Shown piece by piece: positions 8,001 to 15,171 of a stretch of DNA of 18,379 bases. The stretch covers positions 3,498 through 21,876 of the forward strand of contig DHMB01000145.1 in NCBI GenBank assembly GCA_002405565.1, given 5' to 3'. A model generated the notes under the pieces. That model made no database searches, was not told the DNA's origin, and was given only the letters and a program-made list of their open reading frames with translations. A program made the translations under genes and the position numbers. How positions within the stretch are numbered: the stretch's first letter is position 1; each line of letters opens with the position of its first letter. The DNA is from Clostridiales bacterium UBA4653. GTDB taxonomy: Bacteria; Bacillota; Clostridia; Oscillospirales; CAG-272.

Positions 8001-10758
8001 TGATTTCATCCGGCGTCAGGTACTGTTTTCCGTCGGCAGAGATTGAATAAGTCTTTCCGCCTGAGGTGACTGTTTTTGTGCCCTTTTCGTTTCCGGTTGC
8101 ATAGCGGATGAGCGCAAGCAAACCGTAAACCTTTTCTTCGACGGGATTTTCGGCGTTCGCCGTCCCGACGGGAAGATAAAGCGAATCGAGCTTTGAGCCG
8201 TAACCGATGGTCAGGCTCTCGCCCGCATAAATTCCTTCAAAGAAGTTGCCATCCGAGCCGCTGCAACGGTCGATATCCTTTATGAGAATATAAGGCTTTG
8301 TGTTGTTTATGACTTTCGTCCCCGAAACCGTGAACGCCTCGTCGCTCTTCGTCCGTTCTTCGCTCGGAAGGAAGCCGAAAAGCTGATACTTCACGGAGCT
8401 GAAAACGCTGTAATTTGCAAAACCGTTTTCATCCGGAAGAATAACCGCGGGGACGGTCACATAAAGGGTTCTGGTCGAGGTGACCTTCGGCTCATACGTA
8501 TAGCTGACGGTGACGGAAATCGGCACTCGGCTTTCAACCTGCGTCGCCTTTGTCATGTCGACGGAAATGTCATAGCCGTTTTTCTCTGCATTTTCGGTTG
8601 CGGAGAGAACGCCGCCGGATGAACCGGTATCAAGTGTTATCGAATATTTATCGCTTTGGCTCGCGGACGAAATGACATATTTTGCGTCGACGAAAAAGTC
8701 GCCCTTTTCCTCCTTCATGCCGTTTGCCATGCGTGTTTTTATGATGTTTTTGTATATATCCGTTGAGTCGAGCTGTTCCTGAACGAAGAAAAACACTTCG
8801 TCGAGCAATTCTTCATAGTTGCCGGTTTCGATTATGACGTTCACCGTGCCCGTGTATATCTTGTCGTCGCCGACGAATTTCGCCGTCAGGTTTATCTGCG
8901 CAAACGTACTGAAAACGGGGGTATTCAGATATACAGCCTGCTCACCATCCGAATTTGTGTAAACAGAGACGTAATTATATGTTGCGTCCTGAGAATAGAC
9001 AAGATATTCAAGCCCGACGTCCTCATATCCCTCCCAAACGAGCTTTGCCGTTGTAAGCTCGCCTTCGGGCGAAGTGAATGACTTGATATAGTGATAATCG
9101 GAGCCTGTATTCACTATCGGCAAAAACTGATGAGACTTTTTGAAATCCTCGCTTGACGTGTTCGTGTTTCCGCGCCATACCTCCTTCAACTGAAGGGGGC
9201 TGAGCTGTGCTATGAAGTTTGAAAAACGCACATCGTTGTTTATTCCGGAAACGACAAACGAATATTCAAGCTGATAGACCTTTTCGTTTATGCGGACATT
9301 CGCATAAAGGGTGACGGTTTCTCTGTCTGCGCTATCGTCAATTATTCTGCCGTCGGAGGCGATGATGTCCGGTCTTGTGCTGACCCATTCAATGCTCGCC
9401 CCGTATTTTTTTATCTCGGATGGCAGATATATATCGTCCATTACCGGCTCGGCAGAGCCTGTGATTGCTTCTATATGCGCAAGCGCGCCGGACTTTATCT
9501 CGTCAAGCACGGATTCGCCGTCGCTTCCGAATTGCCTGAACGAAATCGTCTCGCTTTCTCCGTCGACGCTGAGCGTAAGCTCTCCGACGTCGGTTGCAGA
9601 GCGCGTCCCGCAGCTTATAACAGAGCCGGAAATGCTGTTTCCGTCACCGGAAAGCGCGGCTGAAATGCCGTTTCCCGAAAGATAAAACGAAAGCGACGTG
9701 AGCGCGTCGGCGCTGCCTCCGGACGTAATCCCGCCCGAGAGCTTTTCCTTTGCTCTCTCCGCGACAAGCGCAAGCGCTCTTTCGCGCGAAAAATCCGTCA
9801 CGCTCGCCGCATTTGCATAAGCCATGGCAACATTTTCGCCGTCTGACGAATAAAAATCGCGAATATCGAGCACGGAAGATGAAGAATTCAATATCATTTT
9901 CACGGGTGACGACGGCGCCGCGCTGTGCCTTGACGATGAAAACACCTCGGCGTCCGCACAAAGCTCAAGCGTGCCGCCCGAAATGTTCTTTCCGCAAAGG
10001 TCAAGGCGGAGAAGTGATGTCGCGGTGTATTTTCCCGTCAGGACAATATTCTCCGAAAGGACGACTGTCGGAACGGTCGGGTTGCCGTCATAATCCGTAA
10101 TAAGACCGGAATTTATATCGTCTATCGCTTTTGAAAACTCGTCCTCATCGCCGACGAATATATATTTTCTCGCGTCAGCGCTTTTCGCATAATCGACAAA
10201 AGACAATTCAAATCTGACATTTTTATATTGCGTCGCCGCCGAATGAAGCTCAAATGTAACCTCGCGCACATCTTTCATCCCATCCGGAAGCGGCAGGTCG
10301 GAAAAAATATCATATGCGCCCGCCTGCGTCAGATGGGAGAGAGAATCTACGAATTTTCCGTCGATATAAACAAGAATACAGCTCTTTATCGCGCTGTATT
10401 CCCCGTCCGCAGAGGACAGTCCCTTTCCGCCGACGGCAACGCTTTTAAGCGCAAGGCTTGCCGAATGAGTCAGATTCTGCCCCGAGCTGTTTTCCGTCGA
10501 AACGGAAAAAGTGACCCTGTCTCCCGCTTTTTTGAGCGTAAACGAGCTGCTCCCCGCAGAAATTGCCTGTCCGGACGTAAGCCCTGTCACTGTCATGCTG
10601 ACATCGCCCATCTCTCCGGCAGAAACACTTCCCCTTCCCGTAACAAACGACCTGAAAAGCACCGCGGCAAAAATGCTCACGGCAAATATTATTGCAATCA
10701 GCGGGACAGTCACCGCTATACGCGCCGCCTTCCCCGCTCTCGCGGAATTCTTTTTCAT
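5026..10758 (-). CDS. giant surface protein: signal anchor, Ig-like, leucine-rich and aromatic repeats
   Basis: A 1910-residue protein, first gene of the riboswitch-controlled operon. The ATG at 10758 has AAGGAG about seven bases upstream. The upstream in-frame TTG at 10815 lies in the T-tract of the riboswitch terminator and is rejected. Layout: basic N-terminus and hydrophobic segment (residues 15-35); a beta-rich domain with a TasA-like strand pattern (about 50-190); a beta-helix-like segment (about 227-281, VVLSENIVLT then LLRLDLCGKNI) resembling the 1023-residue protein; an atrophied bacterial Ig-like domain (about 422-505, core ASIEWVSTRPDIIASDGRII); further beta-rich modules; sparse leucine-rich repeats (about 1111-1271, with IEYLDLGMN and VKYIDLSGA); and five loosely repeated aromatic units (about 1365-1850). 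It ends YTRTFRVAVIG without a sortase signal. Expected to be exported and held at the surface or in a matrix. The partner is unknown. Confidence 0.85.
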   Translation of the reverse strand: MKKNSARAGKAARIAVTVPLIAIIFAVSIFAAVLFRSFVTGRGSVSAGEMGDVSMTVTGLTSGQAISAGSSSFTLKKAGDRVTFSVSTENSSGQNLTHSASLALKSVAVGGKGLSSADGEYSAIKSCILVYIDGKFVDSLSHLTQAGAYDIFSDLPLPDGMKDVREVTFELHSAATQYKNVRFELSFVDYAKSADARKYIFVGDEDEFSKAIDDINSGLITDYDGNPTVPTVVLSENIVLTGKYTATSLLRLDLCGKNISGGTLELCADAEVFSSSRHSAAPSSPVKMILNSSSSVLDIRDFYSSDGENVAMAYANAASVTDFSRERALALVAERAKEKLSGGITSGGSADALTSLSFYLSGNGISAALSGDGNSISGSVISCGTRSATDVGELTLSVDGESETISFRQFGSDGESVLDEIKSGALAHIEAITGSAEPVMDDIYLPSEIKKYGASIEWVSTRPDIIASDGRIIDDSADRETVTLYANVRINEKVYQLEYSFVVSGINNDVRFSNFIAQLSPLQLKEVWRGNTNTSSEDFKKSHQFLPIVNTGSDYHYIKSFTSPEGELTTAKLVWEGYEDVGLEYLVYSQDATYNYVSVYTNSDGEQAVYLNTPVFSTFAQINLTAKFVGDDKIYTGTVNVIIETGNYEELLDEVFFFVQEQLDSTDIYKNIIKTRMANGMKEEKGDFFVDAKYVISSASQSDKYSITLDTGSSGGVLSATENAEKNGYDISVDMTKATQVESRVPISVTVSYTYEPKVTSTRTLYVTVPAVILPDENGFANYSVFSSVKYQLFGFLPSEERTKSDEAFTVSGTKVINNTKPYILIKDIDRCSGSDGNFFEGIYAGESLTIGYGSKLDSLYLPVGTANAENPVEEKVYGLLALIRYATGNEKGTKTVTSGGKTYSISADGKQYLTPDEISALKSYYEDVTGGAVDFDTLFASVSYYPEANGARSRVITDSVALGNAIKSLTSDTTTYFKYTELMRWALNEQNFPKSAFFDNSYPIGNPPNGGSLRFNATYTVTGGTSYTFYQSGGTMSLKNGDFNEDDTEYISEREEVVLQAFWNNAGSLSAFKNAFAAYTVTPTYLESGAVSALVGAMYNALGCDGFSEELVLCEGKTVPAITSADGALEALPYFAGLRTLVIKGAYTESGSTVTAELPAFLHTDSLATFYGRLTSSGIASALQKLVLYNCAQDYVTFELDGISAFESIEYLDLGMNYGIKALGAALDLPLDNVKYIDLSGADSADKYSSYPLSVLAGKVNRVYYSPDTGRDGKTASKVMFDGRTNDLLSYLRELETVDSGYVQLQQRINLGAASSNKTHIYWQLDSGNPIYQSPVSKAGVFTSGTYGEYDAPAGMNGELTNWFYYDGRLYSVKRGTDGIYLYDEGALALSDSAPGLTDEDKAELEKLLTGNVTYGLTFEKVSETAWQTGAATDIVAYSRNSRYYIIYIDNGTRKVSSSRYRHIYKIPSVKTVTYSFTYRGSDSAQKAITAYLSSLEAVVEYTYSYGRNGEVSGTVTVEVTKNAYYANNSSGTAMTDTAISIGSAEKVYWSTSSNSYTETNSSVVNYFKATYEYGGNSFDYSSSGTFTDDSLAGGFPSELKALCENGINLTGATNTETLESTKTVTTSVPYLADETEREAALARLESIAGGEQSFEGGYSVFLYSGTSGDGSYFSDGTETVYSFVKNRFYRLVMSGDTLTWQDTGIDNPSATDTTVTMESILAQANTYAQTVMRGNWLGLYVWYEGSGDTSDGMTVNGRTYKKGCVYRIVWKDEGHTEFTYDDAEGGYRLCEAVTASEFASKPLSAVEGSMYYLKNATNFYAADKFYIMTYDDVGGFYYLNRFGDAAMLLKTDEDGTSHSYLRMKNSKLYITTSEDYSGTGGTEYIDVTAVVKVGDEEYTRTFRVAVIG

Positions 10759-10773
10759 ATATAATCTCCTTGC

Positions 10774-10793
10774 GCCGGAGCAGTCTCTCCGAC
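10774..10793 (-). other. small leader hairpin just upstream of the ribosome binding site
   Basis: In the minus-strand leader, GTCGGAG and CTCCGGC can form a seven-pair stem with one G-U pair and a six-base loop. It lies between the riboswitch terminator and the AAGGAG of the 1910-residue gene. It has no T-tract, so it is not a terminator. It might protect the processed 5' end or influence ribosome access. It could also be chance. Confidence 0.35.
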
Positions 10794-10812
10794 CTGCGAA
10801 AATAAAAACAAA

Positions 10813-10858
10813 CAAAAAAAGCCGAGCCTGTCACAAAAAATTGCAACTGGCTGGCTTA
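10813..10858 (-). terminator. intrinsic terminator of the cyclic di-GMP riboswitch expression platform
   Basis: Minus-strand AAGCCAGCCAGTTGC (10844-10858) can pair with GTGACAGGCTCGGCTT, leaving a loop rich in T. There is one bulge and one mismatch, and a run of seven T follows at 10814-10820. The 5' arm is also the last part of the GEMM-I aptamer, so terminator and folded aptamer are mutually exclusive. This predicts that ligand binding prevents termination. Confidence 0.8.
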
Positions 10859-10912
10859 AATAATGGCCCCTATAGTTTTGCGTCACAGCCTTTCGACTGC
10901 TTTGCCCGATAT
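10842..10912 (-). promoter_or_regulatory. cyclic di-GMP-I (GEMM-I) riboswitch aptamer
   Basis: On the minus strand the leader reads GGGCAAAGCAGTCGAAAG, then GACGCAAAACTATAGGGG, then AAGCCAGCCAGTTGC. These match the conserved blocks of the GEMM-I class: GGCAAA, a P1b hairpin closed by a GAAA tetraloop (GCAGTC/GGCTGT), the invariant GACGCAAA joining segment, the CTATAGGG tetraloop-receptor side, and the 3' CAGCCAG-TTGC strand. The loop of the second stem is short. It lies about 15-20 bases after the -10 box and about 85 bases before the start codon, so it is well placed to control the four surface-protein genes. Known biology: this class senses cyclic di-GMP and often controls adhesion, motility and surface genes in Clostridia. 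Confidence 0.88.
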
Positions 10913-10926
10913 AATTTTACATGGTG

Positions 10927-10955
10927 ATTATATCACACCTCCGGCGGATTGTCAA
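10927..10955 (-). promoter_or_regulatory. consensus SigA-type promoter of the surface operon
   Basis: Minus-strand TTGACA (10950-10955) and TATAAT (10927-10932) are separated by exactly 17 bases, a perfect match to the housekeeping consensus. It points to the cyclic di-GMP-I aptamer. With such a strong promoter, control probably falls mainly on the riboswitch rather than on initiation. Confidence 0.9.
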
Positions 10956-11004
10956 GAAATTATTTTCCCCCGGCGGCGAGTTTTATATTTGATTACAAAT
11001 GACA

Positions 11005-11035
11005 GAAAAATCGCCGAAGACAACTCGTCTCCGGC
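11005..11035 (-). terminator. intrinsic terminator after the carboxypeptidase gene
   Basis: Minus-strand GCCGGAGAC and GTCTTCGGC pair over nine positions (one G-U) with a five-base loop, followed by GATTTTTC. It begins 13 bases after the stop codon at 11048, so it closes the recD2-comFC-carboxypeptidase cluster and insulates it from the surface operon. Confidence 0.85.
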
Positions 11036-11047
11036 AATTCCGATTTG

Positions 11048-11920
11048 TTATTTTTTCGCCCAGATATAATACCCTCCGGCGTTATCCGGCGAAACATGAA
11101 CGTCCCCCTCCGCTTTCGGCAGAAGGAGCGTCCCTCCCTCTCCGGACTGACGGGAAATTATATAATCTCCGTAAGTATAAAATTTTCCGTCCTCATAGAG
11201 GGATGAATATTCCTCAAGCGTGATTTTACTGCGATAGATTATCTCCGCGTGCGGCTCGCTGACGTAGCGCAGGTGCCATGGCTCATATTCGATTCCCGTC
11301 ATCTTCTCGCCCCACATCGGATAACGGATGATAAACCCGAATTTATATGAGTTTTTCGCCATCCATCTGCCGATGTTGCTGTTTATAAACCGCTTCTGCG
11401 CGTAACCCTCAATCTTCACGTCAACCGCAAGCCCCGTTTCGTGCTCGCTGGCTCCGGCAGGCGCGGCATATGGGTTGGTTTCATAAACCTGAGCCTGATA
11501 TTCGCGCGTTCTGTATGTGCTTGTCAGGAGCAGGTCTTTTCCGAATCTGCTCTTGACCTCAGCAAAAAGGCGCTGAAGGTCATAAAAGGCATAAGTGCTG
11601 ACGCTGTTCTTCTCGTCGACTGTTGCGACAGCGGGAACATCCTTCTCCGAAAGCATATGCTCGGAGTTGACAAGCCACATGACGTTGCTGAAAACAATCC
11701 CGTCCGCCGTTTCGATGTCCGCAATACTGACGCTGTAAAGCTCGTCCCCGCTCATGACAGTCTCCGAAAGAAGTCCTGTTTCGCCCTTGCCGAGACCGTC
11801 AAAAAAGCCGTATATCCTCCAGAACTGATACCGGATGACATAAGCCGAAAGAAGTCCGACAGCCAGAATAACTGCGCACAGCGCGACTGTAAACAGTCGC
11901 TTTTTATTCGTCTTTGTCAA
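11048..11920 (-). CDS. D-alanyl-D-alanine carboxypeptidase, VanY/LdcB (peptidase M15B) family
   Basis: A 290-residue protein that should trim the terminal D-alanine from peptidoglycan stem peptides outside the membrane. One hydrophobic segment at residues 9-29 is a signal anchor. The zinc-peptidase core is clear: STYRT (134-138), SEHETGLAVD (158-167, ligands H160 and D167) and EPWHLRYV (213-220, catalytic E213 and ligand H216). The start is TTG at 11918-11920, supported by AGGAGGG five or six bases upstream. It lies 19 bases after comFC and is the last gene before a terminator. The C-terminal 65 residues extend beyond the core and are of unknown use. It could instead be an L,D-carboxypeptidase acting on tetrapeptides (LdcB type). 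Sequence alone does not separate these. Confidence 0.88.
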   Translation of the reverse strand: MTKTNKKRLFTVALCAVILAVGLLSAYVIRYQFWRIYGFFDGLGKGETGLLSETVMSGDELYSVSIADIETADGIVFSNVMWLVNSEHMLSEKDVPAVATVDEKNSVSTYAFYDLQRLFAEVKSRFGKDLLLTSTYRTREYQAQVYETNPYAAPAGASEHETGLAVDVKIEGYAQKRFINSNIGRWMAKNSYKFGFIIRYPMWGEKMTGIEYEPWHLRYVSEPHAEIIYRSKITLEEYSSLYEDGKFYTYGDYIISRQSGEGGTLLLPKAEGDVHVSPDNAGGYYIWAKK

Positions 11921-11939
11921 AATTCCCTCCTGTCTTTAC

Positions 11940-12617
11940 TTATAGCGTGGCGGCGACGGTCAATGCCGCGACATGCTCCGCGCCCATCTCTCTTGCGAGC
12001 TTTGCGCATGCGGAAAGCGTGCTTCCGGTCGTCGTCACATCGTCAATTATTATCACCTTATAAGGCGCTTTTACGTTTTTCACGGCGGAATAGGCTCGCG
12101 CGGCATTTTCCGCCCGCTCCTCCGAGGTCAGCGATTTCTGACTCTGCACCCCGCCGCTTCGCGAAAACATCTTCATCTGCGGTATTTCCGCAAGGCGCGA
12201 TATTCTTCTGCAAAGCTCCTTCGATTGGTCAAAGCCGTATTCGTTTATGCTCTCCGCGCTTCTCGGAACATAAGTCAGCACACATTCCGAAAATCCGCCT
12301 ATATCTGTTATCGCCGAAAAAAGCGCGTTTTTACATTCACCCGCAAGAAAATCGCGCAGTCTCCGGCTGTTTTTATGTTTTAGCGAATAAATCAGCTTTT
12401 TTGACATCGCGCTGCCGTATTCAAAAACATGCACCGCCGCGTCAATCCCGCCTATGCGGTGACAGCGGCAGTCCCTCTGCGTCATCCCGCAGGCGCGGCA
12501 CCTCTCGCCGCACATCTCTCTGTATTTCTTCTCGCAGTCCGGACAGAGATATTCGCCATGCGTCACTTTGCCGCAGACAACACACTTCGGCGGGAAAAGA
12601 ATATCGGTTATTTTCAT
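11940..12617 (-). CDS. comFC: ComFC-like amidophosphoribosyltransferase-family protein
   Basis: A 225-residue protein of the ComF/GntX family, which in Bacillus and relatives is needed for DNA uptake during transformation. The N-terminus has paired cysteines (CVVC, CPDC, CRAC, CRC, about residues 12-53) for a zinc-binding domain. The C-terminal half is a phosphoribosyltransferase fold with the PRPP loop IIIDDVTTTGSTL (about residues 188-200). I use the ATG at 12617. The preceding TTG at 12620 is in frame but less likely. The ATG overlaps the recD2 stop codon as TGATG, a layout typical of translational coupling. No comFA or pilus genes are nearby, so a role in competence here is only inferred. 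Its pairing with a helicase fits DNA processing. Confidence 0.88.
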   Translation of the reverse strand: MKITDILFPPKCVVCGKVTHGEYLCPDCEKKYREMCGERCRACGMTQRDCRCHRIGGIDAAVHVFEYGSAMSKKLIYSLKHKNSRRLRDFLAGECKNALFSAITDIGGFSECVLTYVPRSAESINEYGFDQSKELCRRISRLAEIPQMKMFSRSGGVQSQKSLTSEERAENAARAYSAVKNVKAPYKVIIIDDVTTTGSTLSACAKLAREMGAEHVAALTVAATL

Positions 12618-14842
12618 CAATCGTCAAACCTCGTAAGAAAATATTCAAGCCCTGTGTATCTCTTCGCCTGACGGTTATTGTCGACCATCATATCTGCAAC
12701 CTCCCCGTCGCCGACGAGCACAACCATGTCCCGCGCTCTCGTTATCGCCGTATAAAGAAGGTTTCTTGTGAGCAGCTTCGGCGTATAACGAAACAGGGGA
12801 ATGACAACAATCGGATATTCGCTGCCCTGACTTTTATGAACGGTTATCGCATACGCAAGCTCCAACTCCTCCGCAGCGGTAAAATCGTATTCGACGGTTC
12901 TCCCGTCATAATCGACGGTTATCTTCTCCTCCGAATGGCTGATTTTCACAATGACGCCGATGTCGCCGTTGAAAACGCCGGTTCCCTCGCCGCCGTCAGA
13001 CTTTTTCCAGGTGATGCTGTAATTGTTTTTCACCTGCATAACCTTGTCGCCCTCGCGGAGCACGGACGTTCGGCGCTTAAGCTCTTTCTTGCTGTTTGAC
13101 GGAGGATTTATCGCGCTCTGCAAAGCCATGCAGAGGGCTTCCGTCCCCAGCGCGCCCTTTTTGGACGGCGTTATGACCTGTATCCCGTCAAAAACGGAAA
13201 GCCCGTAGCTCTTCGGGAGCCGCTTTCTGCAAAGGTCAACGACGGTCTGCGCCGTCAGCTCGTCCGTCTCTCTCGGAAGGAAGAAGAAGTCGCCGTCCTT
13301 TTTTGTCAGGTCTATGTGTTCCCCGTCATTTACGGCGTGTGCGTTTGTGACAATCAGACTTTCCATCGCCTGACGGAAAATGTGCTTCAGCTCCACCGTA
13401 TTGTATCTGTCGGATGCTATTATGTCCTTAAAAACGCAACCCGGGCCGACAGGCGGCAGCTGGCTTGCGTCGCCTATAAGAATCAGCCTTGCCGTCGGTC
13501 TTGTCGCCCGCAAAAGCGACTCCATAAGGTAAATATCAATCATCGACGACTCGTCCACCATGATTACGTCCTCATCAAGAGGGTCGTCCTCGTTGCGACG
13601 GAATATCGGCTCGTCCTCCGAGGTGCGCTCCGTTTCGAGCAGACGGTGAATCGTCTTTGCCTCCCTACCCGTCGCTTCAGTCATTCTCTTTGCGGCACGC
13701 CCCGTCGGAGCGCAGAGCGCAACGGAAAGCCCGAGCGTTTCAAATATTCTGATTATCGCCCGCGCGACAGTTGTTTTACCCGTTCCGGGCCCGCCCGTCA
13801 ACACAAAAACGCCCTGACAGAGCGAATCCGTTATCGCTTTTCTTTGCAGCTTTGCATATGATATCCCGTTTTCGACCTCTACCCTCTCGATCAGCGTCGA
13901 AACGTTCATAAGGTCGATACGGTGATCGGTTTTCGAGAGGCTGTCCAGCTTTTCGACGATATATGTTTCCGCTTTATATGAATTTTTCGTGTAAACACAG
14001 TCGCGCCCATCCTCTTTGACGAGCACAAGCGACCCATCGGATATCAGAGTTTCAAGCTCCGCCTCCGCGCTTTCCGGCGGACAGGAAAGCAGCTTGCACG
14101 ACGTTTCAACGAGCTTGTTTTTCGGCAGATAAACGTGCCCGCTCGAATATTGATTATAAGTCAGCACGAATTTTATCCCCGCGGCAATTCTCTCCCTTGC
14201 GTCCTTCGGAATTCCGAGCGACCTCGCAACCGAATCCGCCTTTTCAAAGCCGATTCCGTTTATTTCGTCGCAGAGGAGATACGGATTTGCCTTGATAACG
14301 TCGACCGCGCCGCTTCCGAACCGCTTATAAATCTTGACCGATGTCACAGGTCCGAAATAGTCGCGACAGAACATCATAACCGTTCTCATCCCGAATTGCG
14401 AGCGGAAGCTCTCGCCAATCTCCTTCGCCTTCTTCGGAGATATACCGGGCAGGTCGCAGAGCCAATCCGGGTTATGCTCAATAACATCAAAACTGTCAAG
14501 CCCGTATTTTTCAACGATGCGCTTTGCCGTCACCCGCCCGATACCGCGGATTGCTCCGGACGAAAGGTATTTCAGAATAGCGGTTTCTGTGGACGGAAGC
14601 CGTTTTTCATAATATTCGATTGAAAACTGATGACCGAACTGCGGGTGAACCGTCCATTTTCCGCCCGCTTCAATGCTTTCTCCCTCGCAAAGATACGGCA
14701 TTATGCCGACAGCCGTTACAAGCTCATCGTCGTCCGTTGCAATATCGCAGACGGTATAGCCGTTTTCTTCGTTCTGATATATAATTTTTTCAATCATTCC
14801 GGAGATTTTTATAAGCTCCTCGCCGCCCTGAATACCGTCCAT
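12617..14842 (-). CDS. recD2: ATP-dependent DNA helicase RecD2 (SF1B, RecD/TraA family)
   Basis: A 741-residue 5'-3' DNA helicase, a usual length for RecD2 proteins that work without RecBC and act in repair and replication-fork stability. The N-terminal OB-like region (EKIIYQNEENGYTVCDI) is followed by helix-hairpin-helix motifs (about residues 100-120 and 131-143). Helicase motifs are intact: Walker A GGPGTGKT (350-357), Walker B MVDESS (428-433), motif III GDASQLPPVG (457-466), IFRQ (about 488), motif V VHKSQGSEYP (668-677) and motif VI YTAITRARD. I chose ATG 14842, with AAAAGGA seven bases upstream. A longer frame to 15004 overlaps the preceding gene and adds low-complexity basic residues. 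It begins 11 bases after the small membrane protein gene and is coupled to comFC. Confidence 0.95.
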   Translation of the reverse strand: MDGIQGGEELIKISGMIEKIIYQNEENGYTVCDIATDDDELVTAVGIMPYLCEGESIEAGGKWTVHPQFGHQFSIEYYEKRLPSTETAILKYLSSGAIRGIGRVTAKRIVEKYGLDSFDVIEHNPDWLCDLPGISPKKAKEIGESFRSQFGMRTVMMFCRDYFGPVTSVKIYKRFGSGAVDVIKANPYLLCDEINGIGFEKADSVARSLGIPKDARERIAAGIKFVLTYNQYSSGHVYLPKNKLVETSCKLLSCPPESAEAELETLISDGSLVLVKEDGRDCVYTKNSYKAETYIVEKLDSLSKTDHRIDLMNVSTLIERVEVENGISYAKLQRKAITDSLCQGVFVLTGGPGTGKTTVARAIIRIFETLGLSVALCAPTGRAAKRMTEATGREAKTIHRLLETERTSEDEPIFRRNEDDPLDEDVIMVDESSMIDIYLMESLLRATRPTARLILIGDASQLPPVGPGCVFKDIIASDRYNTVELKHIFRQAMESLIVTNAHAVNDGEHIDLTKKDGDFFFLPRETDELTAQTVVDLCRKRLPKSYGLSVFDGIQVITPSKKGALGTEALCMALQSAINPPSNSKKELKRRTSVLREGDKVMQVKNNYSITWKKSDGGEGTGVFNGDIGVIVKISHSEEKITVDYDGRTVEYDFTAAEELELAYAITVHKSQGSEYPIVVIPLFRYTPKLLTRNLLYTAITRARDMVVLVGDGEVADMMVDNNRQAKRYTGLEYFLTRFDD

Positions 14843-14853
14843 TGCTTTTCCTT

Positions 14854-15171
14854 TTAGATATAATTTATTTTTATGTTCTTGTATTTTCTTCTGAATTTTT
14901 CGGCAATCGCCGCCGTTTTTTCCCTTTCCGGCGAACCGGACGGAATGTTTACGTTTATCCTCTTGACCTTGAAGGTCGATTCGGCAATCGCCGCTCTTAT
15001 GCAATATTCAACGTTGTCCGCGTCCGCATAAATGCTTATCTCGTCGCCCATAAGGTCGCAGCCTTGCTTTTTCAGCTCCTTCCCGGCACGGACGGAGATC
15101 ACAATTGCAAAAATAATACAAATTACGCAAAATGCACAAAATGCAATAAGAATTTTGAGAAATATAGACAT
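14854..15171 (-). CDS. small membrane-anchored protein of unknown function
   Basis: A 105-residue protein that I do not recognise. Residues 5-27 form one membrane segment with little before it, so the rest (about 75 residues, mixed alpha/beta, rich in charged residues) probably faces the cytoplasm or outside, with orientation uncertain. The middle part (DEISIYADADNVEYCIRAA) and the basic end (EKFRRKYKNIKINYI) suggest a compact folded domain. The ATG at 15171 has AAAAAGGAG six to seven bases upstream, and that site lies within a long hairpin. The gene ends 11 bases before recD2, so it is very likely co-transcribed with it. The strong ribosome binding site and tight spacing support it being real. 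The function cannot be stated. Confidence 0.75.
   Translation of the reverse strand: MSIFLKILIAFCAFCVICIIFAIVISVRAGKELKKQGCDLMGDEISIYADADNVEYCIRAAIAESTFKVKRINVNIPSGSPEREKTAAIAEKFRRKYKNIKINYI

Noticed and set aside
5026..10758. Sortase-anchored (LPXTG) adhesin
   Set aside because: The C-terminus is RTFRVAVIG with no LPXTG-like motif, hydrophobic tail or basic end. The same holds for the 1023-residue protein.
292..10758. Phage or transposon origin of the surface operon
   Set aside because: No integrase, transposase, attachment site or tRNA is present in the window, and base composition looks like that of the neighbouring genes by eye.
10759..10815. N-terminal extension of the 1910-residue protein starting at 10815
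   Set aside because: The start would be a TTG in the T-tract of the riboswitch terminator, without a ribosome binding site. The ATG at 10758 has AAGGAG and leads directly into a lysine-containing signal segment.
11441..13099. A 552-codon plus-strand open frame opposite the carboxypeptidase, comFC and recD2 genes
   Set aside because: Its translation is rich in Arg, Ser and Cys without any family motif, and it lies antisense to three genes with intact catalytic motifs. It is a shadow of GC-rich third positions.
14843..15004. N-terminal extension of RecD2 to 15004
   Set aside because: It would overlap the preceding gene by 150 bases with basic low-complexity residues. The ATG at 14842 has a proper ribosome binding site and gives the usual RecD2 length.
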